Below, one piece after another: positions 9,187-17,500 of a DNA stretch of 64,000 bases. Positions within the stretch are counted from its first letter, which is position 1, and the number at the start of each line of letters is the position of its first letter. This stretch comes from Pseudacidovorax sp. Its GTDB lineage: Bacteria; Pseudomonadota; Gammaproteobacteria; Burkholderiales; Burkholderiaceae_C. Location of the stretch: NCBI RefSeq assembly GCF_017991995.1, contig NZ_JAGOPN010000001.1:460612-524611 (forward strand), read 5' to 3'. A model generated the notes under the pieces. It was not told the DNA's origin. It saw only the letters and a program-made list of their open reading frames with translations, and ran no database searches. A program made the translations under genes and the position numbers.

Positions 9187-10104
9187 TCAGGCGTCGACGT
9201 CGCGGTCGGCCTCGGCCGCCGATTCGTGCGCCAGCGCCTGCGGCGTCAGGGCGATGTGCCCGCCCCCCTCGTCGTCCAGGAACTCGACGATGTCCGGAAA
9301 GCGTTGCAGAAAGGCCTTGAAGCTGCGGCAGCCCAGCATGCCTTCGTCGAAGGCCGGCATCATGCGCTTCATCAAGGACTTGAGCGCGCCACAGTGCACG
9401 CGGTTCTCGCCCTGGCGGGCGATGATCTGGGTCACGGCCTTGACCAGCGCCTCCCGCGCGAGCTCCACGGTCAGCACCGTGGGGCCGCTATCGGCGGGCT
9501 CGCCCGGCTCGCCGCCCTCGCCCTGCCCTTCCATGGCCAGTACCGAGGCCGCCACCGCCTCGCTGGCCTGACGCAGCTTGAGCAGCGCGCCATAAAACTT
9601 GAACTCGTTGCAGCTCGCCACCCAGTAGCGGTTGCTGTTGCCCTCGACCCCCACGCCGCCGATGAAGCGGCCGGCCTGCTTGACCTTCTGGGCCAGGCTG
9701 ATGAAGTCGCTGTCGCACGAGACCACCACGACGTGCGTGATGTGGGGGTGCGTGTGCAGGTCGGACAAAGCGTCCAGCGCCATGCGGATGTCGGCGCTGT
9801 TCTTCATGTTGGCGCCGCGCGGGAAGAGCTGGATCAGGTCGATGCCGGCGCCGTTCAAGGCATCGCGGTAGCGCGAGAAGAACTGCCAGTTGGCGTACGC
9901 GCGGTTGATGATGACGTCGCCCAGCGAGGCGGCGTAGTCGACGATGGCATCGACTTCCGCCACGGGCATCTGGACCGTGAGCCGGTGTTCGCGGTAGTAG
10001 TCCTGGCCGTTCTGCTGGTCGGTCAGGACCGCGTGCAGGTTTTCGAAGTCCCAGTACAGGGCCACCTTGGGCGCCTGCACACCGGCGCCGGTCCATTCAC
10101 TCAT
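9187..10104 (-). CDS. NYN (LabA/PIN-like) domain protein with C-terminal OST-HTH/LOTUS domain
   Basis: A 305-residue protein. The NYN fold (PIN-like RNase superfamily) covers about 13-175 with acidic residues at expected sites: D19 in WDFEN, D105/D111 in SADIRMALD, and D131/D133 in SCDSDF. A Gly/Glu-rich linker (about 192-208) leads to a LOTUS/OST-HTH RNA-binding domain at about 215-287 (ending FPDIVEFLDDEGGGHIAL). By family it is a candidate RNA-binding endoribonuclease, like bacterial LabA-type or eukaryotic MARF1-type NYN-LOTUS proteins; the target is unknown. The start ATG at 10104 matches the onset of the fold. It ends 82 bp from the c-di-GMP run and begins 10 bp after the scoB stop, so it may be read with the CoA-transferase genes. 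Confidence 0.82.
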   Translation of the reverse strand: MSEWTGAGVQAPKVALYWDFENLHAVLTDQQNGQDYYREHRLTVQMPVAEVDAIVDYAASLGDVIINRAYANWQFFSRYRDALNGAGIDLIQLFPRGANMKNSADIRMALDALSDLHTHPHITHVVVVSCDSDFISLAQKVKQAGRFIGGVGVEGNSNRYWVASCNEFKFYGALLKLRQASEAVAASVLAMEGQGEGGEPGEPADSGPTVLTVELAREALVKAVTQIIARQGENRVHCGALKSLMKRMMPAFDEGMLGCRSFKAFLQRFPDIVEFLDDEGGGHIALTPQALAHESAAEADRDVDA

Positions 10105-10114
10105 CGATTGACTT

Positions 10115-10753
10115 TCACTGCAGGAGCTTGACTCCCGTCTTGGCTTGCACGGCGTCGAAGCTGACGCCATCGGCCAGCTCGACCACCTTCAACCCTTCGG
10201 GGGTGACGTCGAGCACAGCCAGGTCGGTAATGATACGGTCCACCACCCCCACGCCCGTCAGCGGGAGTGTGCATTGCGGCAGGATCTTCAGATCTTCCGT
10301 GCCGTCCTTCTTGCGGGCCACGTGCTCCATCAACACGATCACGCGCTTGACACCGGCCACCAGGTCCATGGCGCCGCCCATGCCCTTGACCATCTTGCCG
10401 GGGATCATCCAGTTGGCCAGATCGCCCTTCTCGCTGACCTGCATGGCGCCCAGGATCGACAGGTTGATCTTGCCGCCGCGGATCATGGCGAAGCTCTCGT
10501 GGCTGCCGAAGATGGACGAGCCCGGCAGCGTGGTCACGGTCTGCTTGCCGGCGTTGATGAGGTCGGCGTCCACCTGGTCTTCCGTTGGGAAGGGCCCGAT
10601 GCCGAGCATGCCGTTCTCGCTCTGCAGCCAGACTTCCTTGTCGCCGACGAAGTTGGCCACCAGCGTCGGGATGCCGATGCCGAGATTGACGTAGAAGCCG
10701 TCTTCCAGCTCCTTGGCCGCGCGAGCGGCCATCTGGTCTTGGGTCCAGGGCAT
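10115..10753 (-). CDS. scoB: 3-oxoacid CoA-transferase, subunit B
   Basis: Beta subunit of a family I CoA-transferase that moves CoA from succinyl-CoA to a 3-oxoacid (acetoacetate or 3-oxoadipate). The 212 residues contain the family signature with the catalytic glutamate, Glu46 in [11 protein letters not shown], preceded by NLGIGIPT at 23-30. Length is normal for ScoB/AtoA/PcaJ. It lies 14 bp downstream of the subunit A gene, an obvious translational pair. Sequence resembles ScoB more than PcaJ, and no beta-ketoadipate genes are near, so succinyl-CoA:acetoacetate transfer is the likelier role. The exact substrate is inferred. Confidence 0.92.
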   Translation of the reverse strand: MPWTQDQMAARAAKELEDGFYVNLGIGIPTLVANFVGDKEVWLQSENGMLGIGPFPTEDQVDADLINAGKQTVTTLPGSSIFGSHESFAMIRGGKINLSILGAMQVSEKGDLANWMIPGKMVKGMGGAMDLVAGVKRVIVLMEHVARKKDGTEDLKILPQCTLPLTGVGVVDRIITDLAVLDVTPEGLKVVELADGVSFDAVQAKTGVKLLQ

Positions 10754-10767
10754 GGGGAACTCCTCTT

Positions 10768-11574
10768 TTACTTGCTGGCGTTGTTCTTGACGGTGGCGGG
10801 CACTTCCGTGCCGGCGGCCGCCTGCGCGATCACGGCCTGGGCCTCGACCTTGGCGGCGGCGGCATCGACGGGCGCGGCGGCGCTGACGGTGCGCTTCTCG
10901 ATGCGCTTCTCGGGCGTGGCATTGAGCACGATGCGGTGCACGTAGATGCCGGGCAGGTGGATGTCGTCCGGTGCCAGTTCGCCCACCTCGACGATCTTCT
11001 CGACCTCGACGATGCAGACCTTGCCGGCCATCGCGGCGGCCGGGTTGAAGTTGCGGGCCGTCAGTCGGAAACGCAGGTTGCCGGACTTGTCGGCCACGTC
11101 GGCCTTGACCAGCGCCACGTCGGGCACCAGCGAGCGCTCCATGACGTAGGTCTCGCCATCGAACTCGCGCAGCTCCTTGCCCTCGGCCACCAGCGTGCCG
11201 ACACCGGTCTTGGTGAAGAAGGCGGGGATGCCGGCGCCGCCCGCACGCAGCTTCTCGGCCAGCGTGCCCTGGGGCGTGAATTCCAGCTCCAGCTCGCCGG
11301 CCAGGTACTGGCGCTCGAACTCCTTGTTCTCGCCGACGTAGCTGGCGACCATCTTCTTGACCTGCCGCGTCTCCAGCAGCTTGCCCAGGCCGAAGCCGTC
11401 GACGCCGGCGTTGTTGGAGATGCAGGTCAGGTCCTTGACGCCGCTTTCCTTGAGCGCATCGATCAGCGCCTCGGGAATGCCGCACAGGCCGAAGCCACCG
11501 ACTGCCAGCGTCTGGCCGTCGGCAACGACGCCGGCCAGCGCCTCCTTGGCGGAGGCATAGATCTTGTTCGCCAT
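10768..11574 (-). CDS. scoA: 3-oxoacid CoA-transferase, subunit A (with Ala-rich C-terminal tail)
   Basis: Alpha subunit partner of ScoB. It has the glycine-rich CoA-binding motif [13 protein letters not shown] near residue 26 and conserved SNNAG and [19 protein letters not shown] stretches. It is 268 residues long, whereas typical ScoA proteins are about 232. The extra 35 or so residues after EKRIEKR are almost all Ala/Val/Lys/Pro and look like an unstructured tail, possibly of low function. The ATG at 11574 is preceded by an AG-rich stretch on the minus strand. A LuxR-type operator lies about 60-80 bp upstream in the divergent region shared with the PAS-LuxR gene, so that regulator probably controls scoAB. 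Confidence 0.92.
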   Translation of the reverse strand: MANKIYASAKEALAGVVADGQTLAVGGFGLCGIPEALIDALKESGVKDLTCISNNAGVDGFGLGKLLETRQVKKMVASYVGENKEFERQYLAGELELEFTPQGTLAEKLRAGGAGIPAFFTKTGVGTLVAEGKELREFDGETYVMERSLVPDVALVKADVADKSGNLRFRLTARNFNPAAAMAGKVCIVEVEKIVEVGELAPDDIHLPGIYVHRIVLNATPEKRIEKRTVSAAAPVDAAAAKVEAQAVIAQAAAGTEVPATVKNNASK

Positions 11575-11632
11575 GGGTCCTCGCTTTGAAGAAGAAATGA
11601 GGGGATGCAGGAGGGAAAACCCCGCAACGATA

Positions 11633-11652
11633 CTACGTACGGACATACGTAG
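11633..11652. promoter_or_regulatory. Palindromic operator between scoA and the PAS-LuxR gene
   Basis: A perfect inverted repeat, CTACGTA-CGGACA-TACGTAG (7 bp arms, 6 bp spacer). It ends 9 bp before the PAS-LuxR start and lies about 59 bp upstream of scoA. Two-fold symmetric TACGTA-type sites are usual for LuxR/FixJ-type HTH dimers. Its position so close to the regulator start suggests autoregulation as well as control of scoAB. The binding protein is inferred. Confidence 0.6.
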
Positions 11653-11661
11653 GATTTCGTA

Positions 11662-12258
11662 ATGGACGCACCCGAGGCCCCTGCCCTGGCCGCCCCGGCC
11701 ATCGACTACCGGCTGGCCTTCGAGCATGCCCCGGTGGGCATGGTGCTGTCTCGCCAGCGCATGATGGTGGACTGCAACGCGCGGCTGTGCGAGATGTTCG
11801 GTGCCACGCGCGAAGCCCTCGTCGGCCAGTCCTTCCGGCTGCTGTATCCCAGCGTGGCCGAGTACGAACGCATCGGCCGCCGCATGCTGCCGGCGCTCAA
11901 CGCCAGCGGCCGCTATGCCGACAACCGCATGATGCGGCGCGTGGACGGCCTGCACGGCATGCGCGCCGGGGAGACCTTCTGGTGCCATGTCACCGGCCGT
12001 GCCCTCAACCGGGAAGTGCCGCATGAGGCCGGCATCTGGACCTTCGAGGACCTGGGCGCGCGCCGTGCCGACAAGGCCGAGTTGACGCCCCGCGAGCGGG
12101 AGGTGGCCGCCCACCTGATGCAGGGGCTGACCAGCAAGGAAATCGGCCGCGTGCTCGGCATCAGTCATCGCACGGTGGAGATTCATCGCGCCCGGTTGAT
12201 GCGCAAGTACGCCGCCGGGACCACGGCAGAGTTGGTGCAGAAGCTGCTGGCCGGCTGA
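11662..12258 (+). CDS. PAS-LuxR (FixJ-type HTH) transcriptional regulator
   Basis: A 198-residue regulator with a single PAS domain (about 16-115; AFEHAPVGMVLSRQRMMVDCN) joined to a LuxR/GerE HTH (about 130-196; LTPREREVAAHLMQGLTSKEIGRVL, then SHRTVEIHR). There is no receiver domain and no phosphoacceptor aspartate, so it should sense a small ligand directly through the PAS. It is divergent from scoAB across an 87 bp region with a near-perfect operator. It most likely controls ketone-body/short-chain acid CoA-transferase expression. The ATG at 11662 has only a weak ribosome site. The family is sure; target and ligand are inferred. Confidence 0.88.
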   Translation: MDAPEAPALAAPAIDYRLAFEHAPVGMVLSRQRMMVDCNARLCEMFGATREALVGQSFRLLYPSVAEYERIGRRMLPALNASGRYADNRMMRRVDGLHGMRAGETFWCHVTGRALNREVPHEAGIWTFEDLGARRADKAELTPREREVAAHLMQGLTSKEIGRVLGISHRTVEIHRARLMRKYAAGTTAELVQKLLAG

Positions 12259-12373
12259 GGCGGTGCACCGTCGGGGTGCGTTGGACTACCGATGCCCGGA
12301 AGACGTCCCACGCCATGGGGGCGGAGTCGGCGCCAGCCTGGGGGCCATCGACAACCTTCCAGGAGCAACACCG

Positions 12374-12847
12374 ATGGCCACCCGACCCGAACTGACCGGC
12401 GACCGCGACAACAACCGGGCGATGCGATGGAGCATCCTTGTCGTCATCGTGCTGGTGATCGGCGCGATCTTCGCGTTCTTCCGAACCGGCGGTGAAGCGC
12501 CGGGCCAGCCCGCCCCGCCCATGGGCCAGTCCGCGCCCCCGCCCGCCAGCGATGGCGCCACGGGCATGGCGCCCGGAACCGGCGGCAGTGGCTCGACCGG
12601 CATCGGCGGCAACGCCGCGGGCACCAGCGGCGCTGCACCCGACGCCGCAGACCCCAACCCAGCCGCCGCCAACGGCCTGCCTTCGACCCCCGGCACCGGC
12701 ACGACCAACACGCCTGGCGGGAGCAGCGGCTCGGGTACAGGTGCCGCCGGCACGGGCGCTACGGGCAGCACAGGCACCAACGATCCGGCCAATGGGAGCG
12801 GTACGCCGGCCACCGGCGCCCCGGGCGCGCCCGGCCAGTCCCAGTGA
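12374..12847 (+). CDS. Small single-pass membrane protein with long Gly/Ser/Thr/Ala/Pro-rich tail
   Basis: A 157-residue protein of unknown function. Residues 1-17 are charged and cytoplasmic-like, 19-37 form one strong membrane segment (SILVVIVLVIGAIFAFF), and the remaining 120 residues are low-complexity Gly, Ser, Thr, Ala, Pro and Asn with no folded domain. A Shine-Dalgarno AGGAG at 12361-12365 sits 8 bp before the ATG, supporting this start over upstream in-frame codons. The topology predicts a flexible periplasmic tail. It lies between the PAS-LuxR gene and convergent pagL, apparently monocistronic. I do not recognise a family. Confidence 0.65.
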   Translation: MATRPELTGDRDNNRAMRWSILVVIVLVIGAIFAFFRTGGEAPGQPAPPMGQSAPPPASDGATGMAPGTGGSGSTGIGGNAAGTSGAAPDAADPNPAAANGLPSTPGTGTTNTPGGSSGSGTGAAGTGATGSTGTNDPANGSGTPATGAPGAPGQSQ

Positions 12848-12868
12848 TCGCCCCGCCCCGGCGCCGCT

Positions 12869-13477
12869 TCACCAGGCCATGCTGAAACGCAGCTTGACGA
12901 AGTTGGCGCCGGGGTTCGGTTCCTTGATGCCCGCGTTGGAGAAATGCTGCAGGCGTAGCGACAACTCATAGGCCTGGCGCTCACCGAAACGGTAGCCGAC
13001 GCCCAGCACCTCGGTGAACTGGAAAGCGGTGCTGAAACGGTCTCTCGGCGTCTCGTACAGCCGGTCCATTACCGTCCCACCCAGCCCAAGCTCCACGAAC
13101 CACGGCGTGCCCGGCTCGCCCAGCAGGTGGCGCCACATGGCGGTGGCGCCGATCTGCGAATAGCCGGCGCTCGAGCCGTCCGGCCGCGGCGCCTGCCAAT
13201 GGCTGGCCCACAGGTCCCAATACAGGGTCAACGGGCCGGCCTGGCGCGGCACCGACGGGAACAACTGCGACGGGAGCATCACGCCCGCCGTCAGCGAGTC
13301 GGTCGATTGCGTGTGCAGCACGCTGGACCCGCCCTCCACATAGAAGCGGCGGCCTTCGTCGACCTGTTCCTGCGCTGCTGCGTGTGCGGATGCAAGCACA
13401 GCCGCTGCCGCAAAGGCCAGAGGCGCGATGCGCCGTTTCAAGTGACGGCCGGCGCCCTGGCGAGAGCGGTTGTCCAT
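12869..13477 (-). CDS. pagL: Outer-membrane lipid A 3-O-deacylase (PagL family)
   Basis: Removes the 3-O-linked acyl chain from lipid A at the outer membrane, lowering its endotoxin activity. The 202 residues have a signal peptide of about 36 residues (hydrophobic AFAAAAVLASAHA, cleavage near AAAQ/EQ). The diagnostic HxSNAG motif gives His178 and Ser180 (LQHFSNAG), with Glu186 following. Alternating beta strands end in a terminal aromatic residue (Trp202), as in small outer-membrane barrels. The gene is divergent from a TetR regulator, with a perfect operator palindrome in front of its start, which suggests inducible lipid A remodelling. Confidence 0.88.
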   Translation of the reverse strand: MDNRSRQGAGRHLKRRIAPLAFAAAAVLASAHAAAQEQVDEGRRFYVEGGSSVLHTQSTDSLTAGVMLPSQLFPSVPRQAGPLTLYWDLWASHWQAPRPDGSSAGYSQIGATAMWRHLLGEPGTPWFVELGLGGTVMDRLYETPRDRFSTAFQFTEVLGVGYRFGERQAYELSLRLQHFSNAGIKEPNPGANFVKLRFSMAW

Positions 13478-13505
13478 GGTGGCTCCAGGAGTTGGAATGA
13501 ATTTT

Positions 13506-13523
13506 CTAGAATTTTCATTCTAG
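13506..13523. promoter_or_regulatory. Operator palindrome between pagL and the TetR gene
   Basis: A perfect inverted repeat CTAGAAT-TTTC-ATTCTAG (7 bp arms, 4 bp spacer) 29-46 bp upstream of the pagL start. A second, overlapping dyad GAATGAA/TTCATTC occupies 13495-13501 and 13514-13520. The site is AT-rich in an otherwise very GC-rich region. Size and position fit a TetR-family operator shared by the divergent pair; binding is inferred. Confidence 0.6.
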
Positions 13524-13620
13524 GAATCCGAGGCACGCGTCCGGAGGGCGAAGGGACAATGGCCCCATCTCCCTCTCCAGCTTGTTGCGACGCATGCCCT
13601 CGAAAGCACGGATTTCTGCC

Positions 13621-14235
13621 ATGAACACCGAGCCGCCTCCGCAGGACAAAGGCGGGGTGCGCCGTCGGCAGGTACTGGACGCGGCGGCCCGCTGCTTCAG
13701 CGAACACGGCTTCCGTGGGGCGAGCATCCAGCGCATCTGCGAGGTGGCTGGCATGAGCCCGGGCCACGTCTACCACTACTTCCGCAACAAGGAAGCCATC
13801 GTGGCGGGCATCGTGGCGCAGGACCTGCAGGACACGCTGGCGCGCATCCAGCTCATGCGCGAGCGCGGCCAGGCAGAGGGCGTGCTCGCGGCCTGTCTGG
13901 GCGAGGTGGATACCGGCGTGGCGCGCTGCGCGGGCGATCCGGCGCGGCTGCAGCTGGAGATCCTGGCCGAGGCCAACCGCACACCGGACATCGCGGCCCT
14001 GCTTCAGCAGGCGGACCGCCTCAAGCGCGACGAGCTGCTGGCGCTGCTGCGGCCCTTGCCAGCGCTGCGCGGGCTGTCTGCGGCAGAGCTCAAGGCACGC
14101 GTGGCCGTGATGTGCACCCTCTTCGAAGGTCTGGCTGCGCGCACGCTGCTGGACCCCACGCTCAACCGCGCCGCCACCGGCCGGGCGATCAGCCGGGTGG
14201 TGCGCCTGCTGCTGGAGCAGCCGGAAGAAACCTAG
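13621..14235 (+). CDS. TetR/AcrR-family transcriptional regulator
   Basis: A 204-residue TetR regulator. The N-terminal HTH is at about 14-60 (RRRQVLDAAARCFSEHGFRG, then GMSPGHVYHYFRNKEAIV) and the C-terminal ligand-binding/dimerisation domain runs from about 65 to 200. It is transcribed away from pagL, and the palindrome at 13506-13523 between them is the likely operator, so it probably represses pagL and itself. Neither ATG 13621 nor ATG 13594 has a good ribosome site. The downstream one was preferred because the HTH begins shortly after it. The inducing ligand is unknown. Confidence 0.87.
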   Translation: MNTEPPPQDKGGVRRRQVLDAAARCFSEHGFRGASIQRICEVAGMSPGHVYHYFRNKEAIVAGIVAQDLQDTLARIQLMRERGQAEGVLAACLGEVDTGVARCAGDPARLQLEILAEANRTPDIAALLQQADRLKRDELLALLRPLPALRGLSAAELKARVAVMCTLFEGLAARTLLDPTLNRAATGRAISRVVRLLLEQPEET

Positions 14236-14435
14236 GCGCGCCGGCGCATCGGCCATCGCACGGCTGGGACCTCACGCCCGCCCGCGCAGGTGCGACGCCA
14301 CGACGACTGCCGGTCAGGTGTAGTGGCTGCCGGCGGGCTGAACCCGTCACTCGCGCAAGCCGCGCAAGTCGCCAGATGCCCGCCGCACGCTCCCGCTTCG
14401 AATTGCCGCAGCGCAGGCCAAGCGGGAACATCCGC

Positions 14436-14515
14436 GGAACCGGCTTTGCCGGGCCGCTGGATGTGCCCCCTCGAGGGGGGAGGCGTAGCGCGAAGCGCGC
14501 AGCCTGGGGGTGTTC
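14436..14515. repeat. Intergenic GC-rich hairpin repeat downstream of tetR and hrpA
   Basis: The 285 bp between tetR and hrpA contain no gene. Its distal part carries palindromes typical of Comamonadaceae intergenic repeats: CCCCCTCGAGGGGG at about 14466-14479 and GCGCGAAGCGCGC near 14488-14500, followed by CCTGGGGGTG. The position between two convergent gene ends suggests a role as a bidirectional terminator or mRNA 3' stabiliser, but there is no clear T-run. Related sequence occurs at 59160-59345. Confidence 0.5.
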
Positions 14516-14520
14516 GTGAT

Positions 14521-17500
14521 CTACACGATCTGCTGCCAGGCCTTGTCCAGCCGCTTGATGCTCACCGGCTGCGGCGTGCGCAGCTCCTGCGCGAAGAAGC
14601 TCACCCGCAGTTCCTCGAGCAGCCAGCGGAATTCGCGCATGCGCTCATCCGTGGCGCCCTTGCGCTCGGCCACCAGGCGCCAGTAGCGCTGTTCCTGCGG
14701 CTTGAGTTCGGCCAGCTTCTGCGCGTCACGCGCCGGGTCGGCCCGCAGCTTGTCCAAGCGCAGCACGATGGCCTTGAGGTAGCGCGCGAAATGCTGCAGC
14801 TGTGTCCACGGTGCATCGGCGATGAAGCGCTTGCCGACCAGGCGCTGCAGCTGCTCGGCCGCATCCTTCACGGCCTCGGGCTGGATCTTGGTGTCCTTGA
14901 TCTTGCGCTGGGCTGCGGCGTAGTCGGTGAGGATGGTCGATGCCAGGCGCGCCACCTCGCTGGCGATCAGCGTCAGCCGGCCACGGCCCTCGTCCAGGCG
15001 GCGCTTGAAGCTGGCTTCGTCGGTGGGCAGCGGCTCCTGCAGGAAGGCGCGGTCCAGCGCCACGTCCAGGATCTGGGCGCGCAGTTCCTCCAGCGTGCCC
15101 AGCGGCATGTAGGCCACGGCCATCTTCTGCAGGTCGGGAATGTTCTTTTCCAGGTACTTGAGCGCGTCGCGGATCTGCAGCGCCACCAGCCGGCGCAAGC
15201 CGGCGCGGTGCTTGGCGGCGGCGACCTCGGGCTCATCGAAGACCTCGATGGTGACGGCGTCGCCGCCATCCACCAGCGCCGGGAAGCCGATCAGCGTCTG
15301 CGCGCCCCGGCGCACCTCCATCAGCTCGGGCAGTTCGCCGAAGGTCCAGGCGGTGTAGCGCTGGCCGGCCGGCGGCGCGGCGGGGCCGGGCGCGGCCTTG
15401 GGCGCAGGTGCGGCCGTCTTGCCGCCGCCCGCCGACGGCGCAGCCGGCGCGGGCGCAGGCCCCGCCCTGGCCTTGAGCCCCGCCAGCGCCTGGAAGGCGC
15501 CCCGCGCCTTGGTGCCCAGCTCGCCCTTGAGCGCGCCCAGGTTGCGGCCCATGCCCAGCTGCCGGCCGTGCTCGTCCACCACCTGAAGGTTCATGAACAG
15601 GTGCGGCGGCAGCATGTCGAGCTTGAAGTCGGCGCGTTTGACGTCGAGGCTGGTGATGTCGCGCACCCGCTTGAGCAGCGCATCGGTGAGCGAGCCGGCG
15701 CCGAAGGCCTCGGGGGTGCCCAGCGCTTCGGCCAGCCTGGCCGCCGATTCGGGCAGGGGCACGAAGCGCGAACGCGGCTTCTGCGGCAGGCTCTTGAGCA
15801 GGGCCTGGATCTTGTCCTTGAGCATGCCCGGCACCAGCCATTCGCAGCGCTCTTCGCTCACCTGGTTCAGCACGAAGAGCGGCACGCTGACGGTGACGCC
15901 ATCGCGCGCATCGCCCGGCTGGTGCAGGTAGGTGGCGGCGCAGTCCACGCCGCCGAGCTTGACGAGGGGCGGAAAGGCCTGCGTCGTGATGCCCGCCGCC
16001 TGGTGGCGCATCAGTTCCTCGCGCGTGAGGAACAGCAGCCTGGGATTGGTCGCGCTCGCTTGCCGGTACCACTGCTCGAAGGCATGGCCGTTCGCCACAT
16101 CGGCGGGCACCTGGGCCTCGTAGAAGGCGTAGATCAGCGCGTCGTCGACCAGCACGTCCTGCCGGCGCGACTTGTGCTCCAGCGCCTCCACCTCGCGCAC
16201 CAGCTTGCGGTTGGCAGCCAGGAAGGGCAGCTTGCTTTCCCATTCGCCGCCGGCCAGGGCCTCGCGGATGAAGATCTCGCGTGCGCCGGCCGGGTCGGCC
16301 TTGGCGAAGTCCACGCGCCGGCCGCTGTAGACCACCAGGCCGTAGAGCGTTGCCCGCTCGAAGGCAGTGACGCGGGCGTCCTTCTTCTCCCAGTGCGGGT
16401 CGAGCAGTTGCTTCTTGAGCAGGTGGCCGGCGACTTCCTCGATCCACTGCGGCTCGATGTTGGCGATGCCGCGGCCGAAGAGGCGCGTGGTCTCCACCAG
16501 TTCGGCGCAGACGATCCAGCGACCCGGCCGCTTGCGCAGGTGCGCGCCAGGATGGCGGTGGAACTTGACGCCGCGCGCGCCCAGGTATTCGCCCGAGGAG
16601 GAGCCGGCCTCCTCGTCCATCTTCCAGCCGATGTTGCCCAGCAGGCCGGCCAGCATGGACTTGTGGATCTGTTCGTAGCCGGCGGGCGTGGGGTTGAGCT
16701 TCCACTTGTGCTCGGTGACCACGGTCAGCAGCTGCGAATGGATGTCGCGCCATTCGCGCACGCGGCGCACGCTGACGAAGTTCTGGCGCAGCAGCTGTTC
16801 GTACTGGCGGTTGCTGAGCTTGTGGGTGGCGGGGATGCTCCCATGACGGGGGGCGGGAGAGCCCCCATCCCTGCCTTCCCCCAGAGGGGGAAGGGGTCGA
16901 GCGCTGCCTGCGTTCTTGCTCCCTCCCCCACTGGGGGAGGGTTGGGGTGGGGACCCGCCGCGCTCCGCGACCGCTAACCGCTGACTCACCGGCAGCACCG
17001 CCGCGCTGGCCTTCTTCGGCCCCTGCGTGGCCGCCACCAGCTCGCGCCGATTCTGCGCCACGGGCGCGCCGCCGCGGGCATCGTGCAACCACTTCCACAA
17101 CGTCAGGTAGCCGCTGAACTCGCTCTTCTCGTCGTCGAACTTGGCATGGGCCTGGTCGGCCTGCTGCTGCGCTTCGAGCGGCCGGTCGCGCACGTCCTGC
17201 ACGCTCATGGCAGAGGCGATGACCAGCACCTCCTGCAGCGCACCGCGCGTGCGGCCTTCCAAAATCATGCGGCCCACGCGCGGGTCCAGCGGCAGCCGGG
17301 CCAGCTCGCGGCCGATCTCGGTCAGCTCATTGGCATCGTCCACCGCGCCCAGCTCGCCCAGCAGCTGGTAGCCATCGGCCACGGCCCGGCCGCTCGGGGC
17401 CTCCAGGAAAGGAAACTGCGTCACGTCGCCCAGGTGCAGCGACTTCATCCGCAGGATCACGCCCGCGAGCGACGAGCGCAGGATCTCCGGGTCGGTAAAG

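Noticed and set aside
14290..16977. 895-codon plus-strand frame opposite hrpA
   Set aside because: Fully antisense to a clear HrpA with all helicase motifs; composition dominated by Leu/Gln/Arg/His typical of shadows.
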